Positions 36,701 through 48,357 of a stretch of DNA of 64,000 bases are shown one piece after another. Position 1 is the stretch's first letter. The number at the start of each line of letters is the position of its first letter. Both the position numbers and the translations under genes were made by a program. The stretch lies in assembly GCA_035048495.1 (NCBI GenBank), contig CM068553.1, forward strand, positions 8,983,259 to 9,047,258, in the 5' to 3' direction. This stretch comes from Euptelea pleiosperma (Eukaryota; Streptophyta; Magnoliopsida; Ranunculales; Eupteleaceae). Below the pieces are notes generated by a model. That model had not been told where the DNA came from and did not search any database. It worked only from the letters and a program-made list of their open reading frames with translations.

Positions 36701-39700
36701 TGGAGTTCCCATTCTTTAAAATTTCTAAATTGTTGTACTTACTAAAAGGCCACCATTCCCTATTTCTAAAATAATCATGCTAAAGGCTACAACTCTCAAA
36801 TGCCAAAAAAAAAAAAAAAAAAAGACTCGGAAAAACAAACCCAAATTTGCGAAGCTACAACTTACCAAATTCTCAAGTCAACAAAGGGAAAAAAAGTTAC
36901 TAAAACTTCACATATAAGCCTCTCAAAAATGTCACAATGTGGGGATGATGCCATCCTTCTCCTAGGTTGAGAACTTGACTCCTGCAGGTGTCTCCATCCA
37001 CCTTAGTTTTGTGTTTCCATAATAGTCAGAGATTGGCTAGATCAAAGTTGGACGAAATCTCCACGTATTGTTGAAGCTCCAAAGTTATGTTACATCTCTT
37101 AATCTTCTAGAGAACCTGGCACAGCCCAACCTTATGTAGCAGTTTGTGATGGTTTCATGCCAGAAAACTCTCTTCTTGTAAATACACCATCACAATTCCT
37201 CTTTGAATTCCTCAAGTCTTCTTCGTTCATCGGTTTAGGAGCTTTGTTTTGCTCACCTCATGTACTAGGCTTGTATGCTTAGAACTGCAGTGGCATAGTC
37301 ATTACTACGATGGTACCAAATCTAATCAGCAGCCTTGCAAGACTTACACATGCTATTGTTGTTACTCCATGAGAAGCAGTTCATGTCATGGGAGAAGTTT
37401 CCCTTGGTTAAACCACACGAGGTTGCTGTTAAGAGAAGCAGTTCAGGTCATGGGAGAAGTTCCCCTTGGCTCAGCCACAAGAAGTTGCTGTTAAGAGAAG
37501 CAGCTCAAGTCAGGGGTGAAGTTCCCCTTGGCTAAACCGCAAGAGGCGACTGCCTAACAGCAACCAATTAAAAAATGGCTTCTCATCAAGCTTGCTCTAG
37601 CAAATTGCTACCTCTCAAAAGCAGCTCTTCGTGGTACTAAATTTGTATAGGGCAAAAAGTGATGTGGATGCACTTCCCGGGAATATATGCCTCGTAAAAC
37701 TTTCAAGAGAGAGATGCATTTATTGCATTGACGGTTGCCTCTCAAAACACTGATGTAACAGGTTACCAAAGAACAAAAAGAAAAAAAAATGGTAGGTGGC
37801 TAGGTTGAAAGTTGTGTGGCATCTTCCAAGGTCGACATCCACGGTGGCCCTCTCTGAGGCGGCATTTTTTCCAATACCCCTATTTTCTTTTTTTGAGCTA
37901 ACCCCAAGTCGCCCCTCCCGGAACTATTGAGCGAAAATGAACTCTCATCAAAACAAGCCTCTTTAGTTAAATTGTATTCATCTAGTGGTGTCAAACTGGA
38001 ATTGTGCCGTTGATCCAACTCATCCATTACAAGAAAGCAACAATAAAAACTCAAGCAATGAATTAAGCATAGATTAAAATTAGCCAAATTTTTGTCGAAT
38101 CTTGTTGATTTATGACCCGGCGATGTGTACCTATAACACTTCGGTGAATTTTACTGTTCAAGACCAAAACTTTGAAACAAATGAGAAGTGTCTCTAAACA
38201 CTTCTATCCCTATTTTATATACAGTTACTTGCTTTGGGTGGTTCCTAGCTATAAAATGACCAATAAATTAACTGATTTTGGGTCAAAACAACTTGTAAGG
38301 GTTGAAATCAAGATCATATGCTCCGTGGGTTGCATATTTTGAAGTTGTCCTCCAGGAATATTCACTTTTCTCTGTAATTTTATGTTTCTTTAATACATTT
38401 AAGCTACGAGCATAATGGATGAGATACCCGTATCCGAATTCTTGTCTTGGATTTTGAGAAGTTAAGAGTCATATCCTCGTTTCCCGTGTTTGTCCAGATC
38501 TGGACATCTTAGATTTAAGGTGAAACCGAAGTTTAGGACCTTGAAATTGAAAATGTATAAGAACCATAGTGAGGAAGATAGTGTGTTTACAAGGGTTTAG
38601 GTAGGAACTAATAATAAACTCAAACCACACAAAATTGGGCCTTGTCAAATTCCCTAAAAGAAATGGCATAAACATACTATGATAGGCTTCTATAGTACAT
38701 GGAGGTTTGACCTTCTTCATTGTACCTAATTTTCAAAACTGCTAAAGGAAAAGACATTGCTAAGATGGATTAAACAACTGACGGGAGTTGAATTCTTCTA
38801 AGTCTGTTGTAATGATGACATCAATCAACCAATATAGGCGACTTCCATGGGAGGCTCATATGGGGCATTTGGGATTCTTCATTACTTTATTGAGTCGATA
38901 AGTTTGGAGTAGGACTTCGTTACAATTCAGAAAGCGAAAGCTTTTGCAATGTTGGATTCTTTCGGAAGTTTAACGGTCCAAAATTTTGCAGTTACCAGTA
39001 ATGATCCTCTAGCAATTTAGGAGTTAAAGGGATTATCTTGGATTAATGATTTTAGCCAATTTTCTCAGATTTCTCTTTGGTCGCAAGTGACACAACAGAT
39101 AATCCATAATTCACAAACCCCAATTATACAATTATGTGACTTTAAATCAAACTAAACAAAATAAAAATAAAATCACAGGGAAGAAAGATCGATCTCGAGG
39201 GGATCGCAAATTCTTCATTGGTTCTTAACTGTGCATTACAATCTATATTTATAGATTTCAAAAACCCTAAATCCAACCAACCCTGATAGCTAATTAGAAT
39301 TCAACCCAAAATAGTAAACTAGAATTTACAACAAACAATTAAATAAACAAAAAGCCTACTAAACAATCTAAATTGTTACCAAACTAGTGGGACCATATCA
39401 CAGAAACAGAGATGAAATATAGATTCTGAAGATCGAACGAACCTGGAAGGAGAAGCAACCGAAGATGAGTAGTGAGGGTTCCATCCCATCAGAGAACCGA
39501 TCCTCGAACCGATGAAAAGAAGAGCAAAGAGAATGCATAGAGAGAGGAGGAGTTTGACCTTTGCAGCCCCAAGAAGGAGTCGGATCCGACGGAGCAGAAG
39601 AGGAGAGCGGCTACTGTACACACCTCGCGTGGCGGCCTTTTCCTTCGCCGGAGAATAAAGTCCGTTGTCTCCGTCGATGCTGATACTACCAAGCCCCGAA

Positions 39701-39732
39701 ACGCCGTCTCGTAATCCCATGATGGCCGCCAT
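27791..39732 (-). CDS. Glycosyltransferase family 64 protein (GMT1/EPC1- or At1g80290-like), complete spliced gene
   Basis: Predicted type II Golgi glycosyltransferase of family GT64 (exostosin C-terminal-like domain). Plant members include EPC1/GMT1, which mannosylates glycosylinositol phosphorylceramides; which GT64 subgroup this belongs to is unresolved. Exons (minus, 5' to 3'): 39443-39732, 35235-35631, 28515-28678, 28316-28386, 27791-27951; total 1083 nt, 360 aa, all GT-AG and in frame. A membrane anchor lies at about residues 61-78 after a basic stretch. The catalytic domain opens with [10 protein letters not shown]; the metal/nucleotide-sugar DXD motif is VDDD at 191-194 within [23 protein letters not shown] and NCEDIAM (285-291) follow; the C-terminus is HEWFW. 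Intron 2 (28679-35234) is 6.5 kb because of a nested LINE and an LTR-like block; intron 1 is 3.8 kb. It converges with the O-fucosyltransferase gene, 1.55 kb between stops. Confidence 0.92.
29464..32718. mobile_element. Probable hAT-like element interrupted by a LINE, in GT64 intron 2
   Basis: The left end CAAGGTTCTAAAC is preceded by CACGTGTC (29456-29463) and the right end AAAACGACG is followed by CACGTGTC (32719-32726), an 8-bp duplication. Non-LINE parts on both sides share GGAATTAATTCGG and AACTTC text. The right terminus matches the left one only weakly, so the assignment is moderate. Confidence 0.5.
29656..32401 (-). mobile_element. 5'-truncated L1-type LINE with frameshifts
   Basis: Minus-strand open blocks at 31772-32401, 30783-31394, 30274-30831 and 29793-30347 give, in order, an upstream RT region ([41 protein letters not shown]), the RT catalytic motif QFADD (at about 31394), a thumb-like part ([15 protein letters not shown]), and the zf-RVT C-terminus ([17 protein letters not shown]-x2-C...H-x4-H pattern in [18 protein letters not shown]). 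The endonuclease is missing. The blocks are in different frames, so it is inactive. TTGTTATTTTTT at 29643-29654 and 32402-32413 is a target duplication; the 3' end (TACTTATCAAAAAAA) is at the left. Confidence 0.92.
33436..34880 (+). mobile_element. Probable solo LTR with an internal tandem repeat, GT64 intron 2
   Basis: Inverted ends TGTGGG / CCCACA; a TATAAATACAGG TATA-like box at about 34588; several ACGTG cores near the left end. The flanks ATTTT and GTTTC do not match, so the boundaries or the solo-LTR reading are uncertain. No coding sequence is attached. Confidence 0.55.
33748..34345 (+). repeat. 120-bp tandem repeat, about five units
   Basis: The key string GACGGGAT(C/T/G) recurs at 33748, 33871, 33991, 34111, 34231 (GACGAGATC) and 34315, giving exact 120-bp spacing through the middle and a shortened last unit. 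Each unit has two or three sub-repeats built on CATCCCGACAAGGTCA and GACTTATTGGATG. Because 120 is a multiple of three, frames stay open for up to 99 codons; this is a repeat effect, not a gene. Confidence 0.9.
35632..39442. other. GT64 intron 1: mostly unassigned, one 62-bp tandem repeat
   Basis: Apart from the tandem repeat at 37371-37556, I see a poly-A run at about 36806-36826 and AT-rich text. 39100-39360 has an LTR-like look (a TATTTATAG sequence), but no ends could be defined. Confidence 0.4.
37371..37556 (+). repeat. 62-bp tandem repeat, three units
   Basis: GAGAAGCAGTTCA/GAGAAGCAGCTCA starts units at 37371, 37433 and 37495; each contains GAAGTT(T/C)CCCTTGG and a GTTGCTGTTAA-like end. 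It lies in GT64 intron 1. Confidence 0.85.
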
Positions 39733-39888
39733 GGCCCACCTCCATCAAATGACGGTCGAGATCCGATCTCACGCACCAAGAACTTCAGGCAAATTTCATG
39801 GCGATTCAGTCAGTCCGCCAGAATCTCATCTGAGGTTTGATGAGATGTTAACAGTTATGTTGGCGGCATTGGAACTCCTTGGAATCTA

Positions 39889-40043
39889 GTGTGCAACCCG
39901 TTTCATACTTTTGAGTATGAAACTGTTGCCAAAACAAAACACGTGGCACTTTTTACAAATTCTCTGCTTATTAATTTTTTAAAAATAAATTAATGACACG
40001 TGTCTTGTCATGGTAACATTTGTATACGGTTTCACTTGCACAC
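39889..40043. mobile_element. Small MITE in the GT64 promoter carrying two G-box cores
   Basis: Ends GTGTGCAA / TTGCACAC with TA on both sides (39887-39888, 40044-40045), Stowaway-like in its target. Inside are an ACACGTGGC (39939-39947), a palindromic GACACGTGTC (39995-40004) and a perfect 10-bp hairpin GTTTCATACT/AGTATGAAAC (about 39900-39923). It begins 157 bp upstream of the GT64 ATG. Confidence 0.6.
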
Positions 40044-40352
40044 TAATTTCACTCAAACAGTAAGGAGGTGGCGGGGTCCGCGGGGATTAAAAACATGGCG
40101 CAAACACCCCACCTATTAAAAGCACCCCACCGAAAATTCTAGCCTGTTCTTCTGTCTACACGGTTCCGATCTAGCGGTCCTAAAAAAGAAAAAAACAATC
40201 GGACAAAATATTTCTTAGGGAAATTTTAGTCGCGCTGCTTGAATTGTGAGGGCGCCCAAACTAAACATTCATCCCACAGTTTTTTTTTTTTTTTTTTTTT
40301 GTAAAAATCCATCCGACAATTACATTGACAAATAATGTCTGAGTTTTTTAGA

Positions 40353-40675
40353 GTAGAACTTTGATGACAGCATGCAATATGAGCCACGTGGCACACTCTT
40401 AGAGGACTCTGACCGTATTGATGTTTTTCTAATCCTTAGATGGACCTACAAACCAAAAATCAGCTTGAGCAGTGATTTTAAACCTTTGGATCTTTGTACC
40501 TCAAATAATGCTCAAATTACCACGGTTAAAATCAACCAATGAAAACAACTCAAATCTAATGCCTAGAAATAACTAATCAGGCTGATTTTTGGTTGGTAGA
40601 TCCACCTAGGGATTGGCCAATCATCCATACGGTCAGAGTTCTCTAAGAGTGCTCCACATGAAGTTGCACGCAGTG
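40353..40675. mobile_element. G-box-tipped hairpin MITE, copy C
   Basis: Left arm GAGCCACGTGGCACACTC, GGACTCTGACCGTATTGATG; right arm CCACCTAGGGATTGGCC, CATACGGTCAGAGTTCTCT. Its left tip AGAGTAGAACTTTGATGAC matches the tip of the hairpin element at 9425. Confidence 0.75.
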
Positions 40676-41319
40676 ATTTTGAGTCTAACATGTGGAAGGC
40701 ATTTTCATAAATTAAGCAAATTGAAGCACAATTCGTGGGGTGCGACTAAACTTTCCCTTCTTATTGTGTCAACGGGAGAAAAAACAACTGGGGTCATGTT
40801 TTGACAGTCCGAATTGGAATGAATAGAATTTACCATAATCAATGTAGTTGAGTTGCCTAGGTTCTAGAGGAACATATAGTAGCTTCCATTTATGCTTATC
40901 CGATCTGCTCTTGACATGTGGAACATTCCAAATAAATTGCACATTTACAGGCTTTTACATGTAAATTGTTTTTTTATGCATATCATAGAACTCAGGTGGT
41001 CTCAAAATCTCCATTTCTGTCCATTAGATCCAATTTGCATAGATACGAAAAGAATAAATCCCACAAGCAAAGCTTATTTATCAAGAAGTTTATTTTTCAT
41101 GGGCAAGTGCTTTAATCCTTTAAGATATCACGACTTATTCTCATATAAAGCAGATCATTATACAGAGTAACTACTCACTAAAATATTTAAAAAACATTTA
41201 AAAGGTGGCTCACAAGCCTACCAAAATATACGTATCTATGTAAAATAACGAAAAATGTATAGTTAATCATCCAAAATGATCGGAACCTCCACCATATTGC
41301 AATATCTTGACCAACTATA

Positions 41320-42480
41320 TCTCTGAACTTATATCTTTAAGCATCGTACCCAATTCTCCATCTGCGAGCTCTAGGATCGACATGTCTAGACCAGTTGATT
41401 GTGATAGGAGATATCGTAGAATTATCACGCATCAGAAATTCTATGATATGATTGTCGTTAATAAATCATATTGCTAACATCTTATACGACACTGAAGTGG
41501 TTCCGGTATTGAACAAAAAAGAGATGCCAAGCAATGCACATTTGATATATGGAGTAACAAGATGTTATGGCATGCCCCATATCTGGCATGGTCATCCAAT
41601 ACTTTAATAACATAAAGCTCTCAAAAAAATCTAAAGAGTGTATGAGGTCAATAATCCCTTATTTTTCTTCGTATAGTCGAACATAATAATCAACATTAAG
41701 TTGCAACTTAGCTATCATGTCTCTTCTTACTCTTGCTCAATCGTCTTCTCCCATCCCCATCAGTCTCGCCACTTTTCTAAACCCACAGTTTCCATCACCA
41801 TGGACATCCTTTACTTGTATAATGTAATCTTTCAACTTAGGAGGCAAATCAACCAAGTAGCGACTTTTTTGGCCATACGTAGTGTGATGTATTGATTTCT
41901 TTTCTACTGCTAGTTTCTCCCTTGGTGGTTGAGTCTGATTGTTTTGTCTTCAACTATCAGAACAAGCTCAAAGGCTAGTGGATCCCTCTTCGTAGATGAT
42001 TATCCTGTGAAAGTCTTTTCGCCAAAGGAGTTCAACTCCTATAATAAAGTAAAAGAGGGGTTCACTATCTCCTTGGGCTTCTTAAATAAATCATTTTTTC
42101 CATTATCACTAGACTTTTTATATTTTTTCATGAATTGCTCTACCATAGCATCGATCTCTATAATGTAGTATGGGTCATTGTGGGTACATTGTAAAGTTTC
42201 ATCCAGTGGGGATGGATACATGACAAAGGAATGGGGCGATGTTCACGGTTGTATACAGCTATCTCATGGTCACACGGTAATTCATGTGTGCGTCAAATAA
42301 CACACCCACAAGCATGGAGATCATCTAGGCCATATGAATTGACTTTCTTCGCCTCACTAAGTATTAATTCCAGTGCAACTATAGAAACAAAATTCGTCAA
42401 CTCCTTACATAATGCCACTAACTTATGCCTCACTATGTTCAAGCCTCTCAAATGATGCAATGATCCCAATGAGAGTTGTG
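41320..42480 (-). pseudogene. Remnant of a Mutator-like transposase with SWIM zinc finger and OTU protease domain
   Basis: Mutator-like (MULE/FAR1-related) transposases move class II elements; some plant copies carry an OTU cysteine-protease domain after the SWIM finger. Reading the minus strand from 42480: a helical segment, then CGCVI, an in-frame stop, RTHELPCDHEIAVY, PIPLSCIHPHW: a SWIM pattern C-x-C...C-x-H (about 42200-42320). Then VEQFMKKYKKSS and PKEIVNPSFTLL (42039-42221), RDPLAFELV, and from about 41865 an OTU domain with the catalytic DGDGNCGFR motif (about 41785-41800), ARVRRDMIAKL, WMTMPDMGH, and INWSRHVDPRARRW (about 41370). Several stops and frame changes kill it, and the DDE catalytic core is absent upstream. 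Confidence 0.7.
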
Positions 42481-42554
42481 TCTACTGAATATGCTTACAT
42501 CAGCAAATTTCTATATGTACATCGAGCCATCATACCTCTGTTTCAAAATTTTGA

Positions 42555-42880
42555 TACAGAAGTCCCTCAGCTGTAGTACACTCTTTCGGGTCCACTGGTC
42601 GCCTGAATGTTTTGCCCACACCATGGTGGACCTATACACAGCATGATTGATGATTTCTAGCCAAAGGATTCGAGCACTTTTTCATCATGGGATTCATGAC
42701 ACAGGCCTATAGGCCGGTATCAAGCCCATTATGAAAACAAAATGCTCAAATCCAGTGGCTAGGAATCACCTACCACACTGATTTTTGGTGTGTGGATCCA
42801 CAAAGGTGTGGGCCAAACATTCAGGTGACCAGTGGGCCTGAAAGAGTGTACTATGTGGCAATTCGAGGGACTTATGCATC
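42555..42880. mobile_element. Hairpin MITE (CTCTTTCGGGTCCAC type)
   Basis: Near-perfect arms: GTACACTCTTTCGGGTCCAC with CACTGGTCGCCTGAATG, against CATTCAGGTGACCAGTGGGC with CTGAAAGAGTGTACTATGTG. Central loop around TAGGCCGGTATCAAGCCC. Confidence 0.8.
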
Positions 42881-42969
42881 AAAATATTGATACAAAAGTC
42901 TGTATCAGATTTTTCGCAGTTCGGCACGGCACATTTTCCCTTCTATTAGAGAGTGAGAAATGATCCACC

Positions 42970-43168
42970 CAAAGTTTTAAATGACCAACGTTGTAACAGT
43001 CCCTTAACGATACCAGTCATAACAGTCGTTATAATGGGTCACATCTCCAGTAAAAAAAAACGGGTCAAAATTTTATTTTATTATTATTTTAAATAAAAAA
43101 CCTTGATAATGGTAAAAAAGTGATCAAAACGGGGTGATTGTGAATATAATGGCCATTTTTAAACCATG
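42970..43168. mobile_element. Short hAT-type MITE
   Basis: Starts CAAAGTTTTAAATGACC and ends TTTTTAAACCATG with ATAACAGTCGTTATAATGG palindromic text, as in the 1915 and 10047 elements. The 8-bp flanks GATCCACC/GATAATAC match only partly. Confidence 0.5.
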
Positions 43169-43699
43169 GATAATACTTCTAATATTCCCCAAGAATTTTT
43201 TAGGTTGTCAATATTTTGCCTACCAAAAAAAAAAAAAAAAACCACAAGTGGTCAAAATTTCAAAAGGAGTCCCTTTTATGAGTAGAAAATCAGCTTCTTA
43301 TATATAATGCTTCTTTGGAAATATGCACTCCGTTGCAGGCGGTGGTCCCCAGTCCCATCTCTGCTGTTGTTGCCCTATGGGCTTATATCAAATCTGCAAA
43401 GAGCTCGGTTTTACAGTTTGGATTAGATCTTACATAATCAATCAGACTATCCAAGTTGAGAGTACTTGAGATCACAGAATGTGATTTGGTAGTCTAGAAA
43501 AGGGGTTCTAGTTCAGAACGTCAGTTAAGCTGTTAAAACATGATCTCCTATAAAGCTTTTAAGGATCTTGAAGAACATCCATCAAGTATGGTTATTGATA
43601 GCCTCACCGTTAAGAGCTACACTTCTTAAAATGAAGAAGCTCAGGTGAACTGGTCAAAATCACCATGACCCATGCAGGAGATGGCCCCACTGATCCGAA

Positions 43700-44035
43700 A
43701 GTCTGGTTTGGTGCAAGGATACAAAATTGTCTCGTCAGGGATACAATGGAAAGAGCTCCCCTTTCATACATTACAAAGGTCGAAACATGTCAGACACTCC
43801 CACCCCAAGGAGTTCGCAACTTTTAGATAAGAAAGCTGATGAGCTTTCATGCAGGTTGATGGCTCTAAAAGGACGAGGAAGACAAAATATTACATGGATT
43901 GAGGTAGTAAGAAAGATGTGAAGATGTATGCCTTAACAGAGATACAGCTTTAGATAAAGTTGAAGACGAAATAAAATTCATGTTGCCATCCCCATATAGT
44001 TTGGATAAGGCATGGTCTAACAATGATCTAGTAGA
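43700..44035 (+). mobile_element. RTE-type LINE 3' end fragment
   Basis: Contains WIEVVRK in frame (about 43895-43917) and the RTE 3' signature near 43980-44020 (TTGCCATCCCCATATAG, TTTGGATAAGGCATGG), matching the common plant GACCCCAATTAGTTGGGATAAGG terminus in altered form. No RT domain remains. Confidence 0.6.
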
Positions 44036-44073
44036 AACTGAATTGTTCCAGTAGAAACTGATCTAGACAACAA

Positions 44074-44095
44074 ATATATATATATATATATATAT
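44074..44095. repeat. (AT)n microsatellite
   Basis: About eleven AT units just downstream of the CLB gene 3' end. Similar TA runs are at 16392-16412 and 48309-48352. Confidence 0.9.
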
Positions 44096-44230
44096 GTCAT
44101 TGATTTCCAAACTGAGAAGAATTTTAGAGCATTAAAAATGGAAAACCTGTTCAGTGTATCTCCATCTAACTATTTTAAGCATACAATCCACGAGGTCAAG
44201 TGTACTACAGCAATTTGCTATATGTGAAGG

Positions 44231-47200
44231 CTAAGCTGGCTTCGCACCCCCATTTTCTTGTCCAGCAGTTACAGGAGTGCTGGTGCCACTCTTCTTGGAG
44301 GAGGAGCTCGTTTGTCCTGTAATGCTCCTACCCATAAACTTCCCTGCCTTGCTCAGGCCGCTTCCCACAGCACCAAAGCCAGTCCCAACAATCCCAGCAC
44401 CGGCACCAAGGCCACTCCCAACAAGCCCCACTCCGGTTCCAATACCTGTCCCCACCAACCCAACTCCTGAACCAACCAATGATGCTGCCCCATCTAATGC
44501 ATCCATCGTGCTCCCAATCAGCCCCGATTCCTTCAGTTTTTTCCTCTCTTCTAAGATCCTCTTCTCTTCTTCCAGGGCTGCCAACTGCTCTTCCTTGTTG
44601 AATTGATGGTACGAGACCTGTATGCCCAATTCCGAATCCAAACTCCATTCATTTACATCAAGAAAAAGAGAGGAGAAAAAAGTGAAAGCGTAACATCATA
44701 AAAAAGTAATAGTAAATCTGATAATAATGGATGATTTATATGACAGCTGTTAGGATGAATCATCATTCTTGTCTCTTTCAACTCTTTGATGCTAGCTGCG
44801 TTGTCATGTGGCTTCAAATGTGCTAATTTCCTATTGACACAATCATTTTCTATGTTTAGTGAAGCCTAAACTAACACACACACTGTTAGCTGAGTGATTC
44901 TTTTGATACATCGTTCTACATGATCGAGTAAAAAGCCAAGAATAAGATCATTAGAATCAAATGGAAAGACATCGGTAAAATTCAGATAGTAGGAGGGTGG
45001 CAAGACTCATCTCCTGAACTGCCATTAGGGATTGGTCCAGTGGCAATCAAAACAGTGAGATCTATGTTGAAAGTTGGAAACCTTGAGACCTATTCAAACC
45101 CTATGCTAGCACAATAGAAAATCCTCAGGGCACATTAGGTTTATATTAGTAAGCACATTCTAGTGGTTTAGTACACTTTTTCAAGAAATAAACGTGAGAC
45201 ACCAACAAGTGTTAGCTGTTTGTGAGTCATTTTTTGCAAAGATAATGCTAGTTCATCCCAGAGGAAAATAGTGAAACATTTAGACTGTATGTTTACCCAG
45301 GCATAACATTTTACAGTACAAGTGAAACAAGAGATACCATGAAATGAAATTTCAACATTTCAGTGATCATCATTGAGACCCAGTAGACTCCACACTCCAG
45401 CAACAATAACATATCCAAGTAATATTTGTTGATTACTAGATTGAGCAGATTTAACAATAAAAAAAGAAAAAAAAATGCGTACCTTGACAGTAAGAGTTCC
45501 TCTATCCTTCTTATCCTTAATTTTAAGCATATCAACTGATGGTAGCAGTCTTGGCTCAATCTCTTTTGTAGTTCCAGGTTCCAATTCAATTAGAGGTAAT
45601 TTTGCTATGCCCAATCGCTTGTCTTGCCCAACATCCTCATCAAAAACCTGTTGGCAGGGTTTACAAACATTATTTGCACAATCAATTCATCTACAAGCTT
45701 GTCATGTCAACAGGGTAGAGAACAAAGTAAAGAATTTGTCACTTGAAACTATTAAAAAGAGAGAAAAGGGTACTAAACATGTTGTCTTGTGGAAATGGGC
45801 AGTATCTGCACAGAGATTCATGACGACTAGACTATGGACTTGAAAATTAGTTTTTTCTTTTGATAAGTTACCAAGATGGATTGTATTAATCTATAAGAGA
45901 ATAAATAAAAATATCAAAAGCATTCCAAAATACAAGGATATTTTATATATATCATTTTGCCCACCAAACAGTTGTTTAAATTGCCACAATGAATAATAGG
46001 CTCCCAATTGTTAACAAAATCCTCCACTTTGACATCACAGAACTCTTTCAAAATGCTTCAGCACTTGACTAAGAGCCTCTGAATAGCATTGTAAACATGA
46101 TTTTTAATCTTTGTTTGGGGGTTGACTTGTCCGGGGCCAACAGGACTTACTTGCTTGAGCCAGTGTGCAAATAAAGAAGAGAGAGACTGTCTCAGGAAAG
46201 TCAGTCCCCTGGATCATGTGTCAGTCCTGGCCAAGACCTAAAACCATGATTGCAAACCTCGGCGTCATGCCCACATGGAGACGAGGGTTGATTTTTGGGA
46301 AGATAATCTCCTGAGAAAATATTTGCTGGCCCCCTCCCAAAAATGTCACTTGGAGCTTAGTTTAGGGCCTACTGATCTTATGGATGTTTGGACCACCTCC
46401 TGGTGGACCTATATACCAAAGATCAGCTTGATCGGTGATTTATAACAGTCATATTTTAGCATCCTAAAAAAAAGGCTCAAATATAATGGTCAAAAACCAC
46501 AATTAAAATGCTAAATCCAGCAGCTATAAGTCACTAATTATACTGATTTTTGATCTGTAGATTGTCAAGAGGTGGACCAAATATCTATATGGTAAGTAGG
46601 CCCTAAAGAGTACTCCACGTGGCGTTTTGCAGGGGACTTCAAACTTTGAAGTCCCCGGCTCATAATCTCCTTATCATGGAGATCATCCTCACAAAATCAG
46701 CCCATTCTGAAACTTCTAACCCTATCAAAAGTGCACTCAAAATTGATGGTGAAATGAACGGTCCAGAATTTCTTAAATTGCAATCCATTTTTCATAGGCT
46801 AGAAATGTCGAAATGGGCAGATTTTTGGTGAGCATGATCTCTGTGGTGAGGAGATTATCTCACCTAAAATCAGCTCTTGACTCAAGGGCTGATTTTGGTG
46901 AGGATATTTTCTTCTTGGCATGGATATCAACCTCACAAAAATTCTGCCTATTCTGACATTTCTAGCCTTATTAAAAGTGGATTACAAGTAGAAATATTCT
47001 GAACCATCGACTTTAACTCCACATTTGATAGGGTTATAAGTTTCAGAAAGTGCTGATATATTGGGAGGATGACCTCCATAATGAGATCAACTTCACCAAA
47101 GCCCTTAACTCATCTGCATGTCACGACCCTTTTGTCATTTATTTGTCACAAAGTGTACACCATTTTATGCTCATAGATCACAAGAATATAAATATTTGGC

Positions 47201-48305
47201 ACAATAATATAACATGCGCATCTTTACAGAGTCCATCAAGTGAGATCCAAAACTGGAAAAAAGAAGAAGGTAGAAAAACCTCAAGGATAAGTGATTGTGT
47301 TTCCTTGTCTTCGACAATCAGCTCAAATGTTTGATTCCATACAGGATTGAGGTTGTTGCTGATGACCTTCGTTTTAACCTTGAATAGAGGTCGAATATAC
47401 ACAACCACGTAAGGATCGGATTTACTAAAGGTTTCCATATTCTTCAAATCATTTGCTTTGACTACAGTCACTGAAAGCTTCCCCTGTGGTTTAAGCTCTA
47501 ACTCACTGCATAATGAAAAAAAATAGAGAGATTTATTCTCGAAGGATAGACTGGAAGACTGAAGATGAGTCAAATTCTAAGCATCATGGTATTAGGAAAT
47601 GTACAAAAAGGTGCAAGGATCATCAACAAGCAACATTTAAAAAGAGACAATCCCATCTTGATGAAAAGATGTCAATATTTTAAACACAAACATGAATGAG
47701 GACCTAATTGTTTTTCTTTATCATCATAATGTTGCATCTTAAAAAGAAAAGTAATTCTTAATTCCATTTTCAGCATATAATATAAGACCCCACTAAAATG
47801 AGGTTCTTATAATGCAGTAAACACAGACACATCATTCACAATGCTTTATACGAACTACTTGGGCGATTGGCAACAAGAATCCTATTTCACCATTCAATTC
47901 TATCTAGACCTATATCTGTTGTTAAGGCATGCATCTTCAATTATTTTCTTACGACCTCAATCAAAACCTTCCTTTGGAGCCTTCAACTTTAACCAAAGCA
48001 GTCCTTCTCACCGGTGCTGTCATTGGTTTCCGTAGTACATGCCCAAACCATCTCAATTGCCAAGTACCTGGACACTATAAAATGGTAGGGCTGCAACTTG
48101 GGTGGGCTCAACCCGTGCCTGACGAGTTTTACCCGACGTTGGGCTAGGGTTGGGTTGGTCCCTTCAGTACTCGGGTTGGGTTCGGGCCTGGATTTTGACA
48201 ACCCGATCAAATTGGGTTGGGCTAGGGTTGAGGCTTAACCCAACCCGATCCAACCCGAGCCCGGCATACACTATATATATATATACACACGCACATTAAT
48301 ATAGC

Positions 48306-48357
<52 letters not shown>

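Noticed and set aside
44258..44648. ORFs opposite and out of frame with the last CLB exon
   Set aside because: Shadows caused by the GC-rich glycine-repeat coding sequence.
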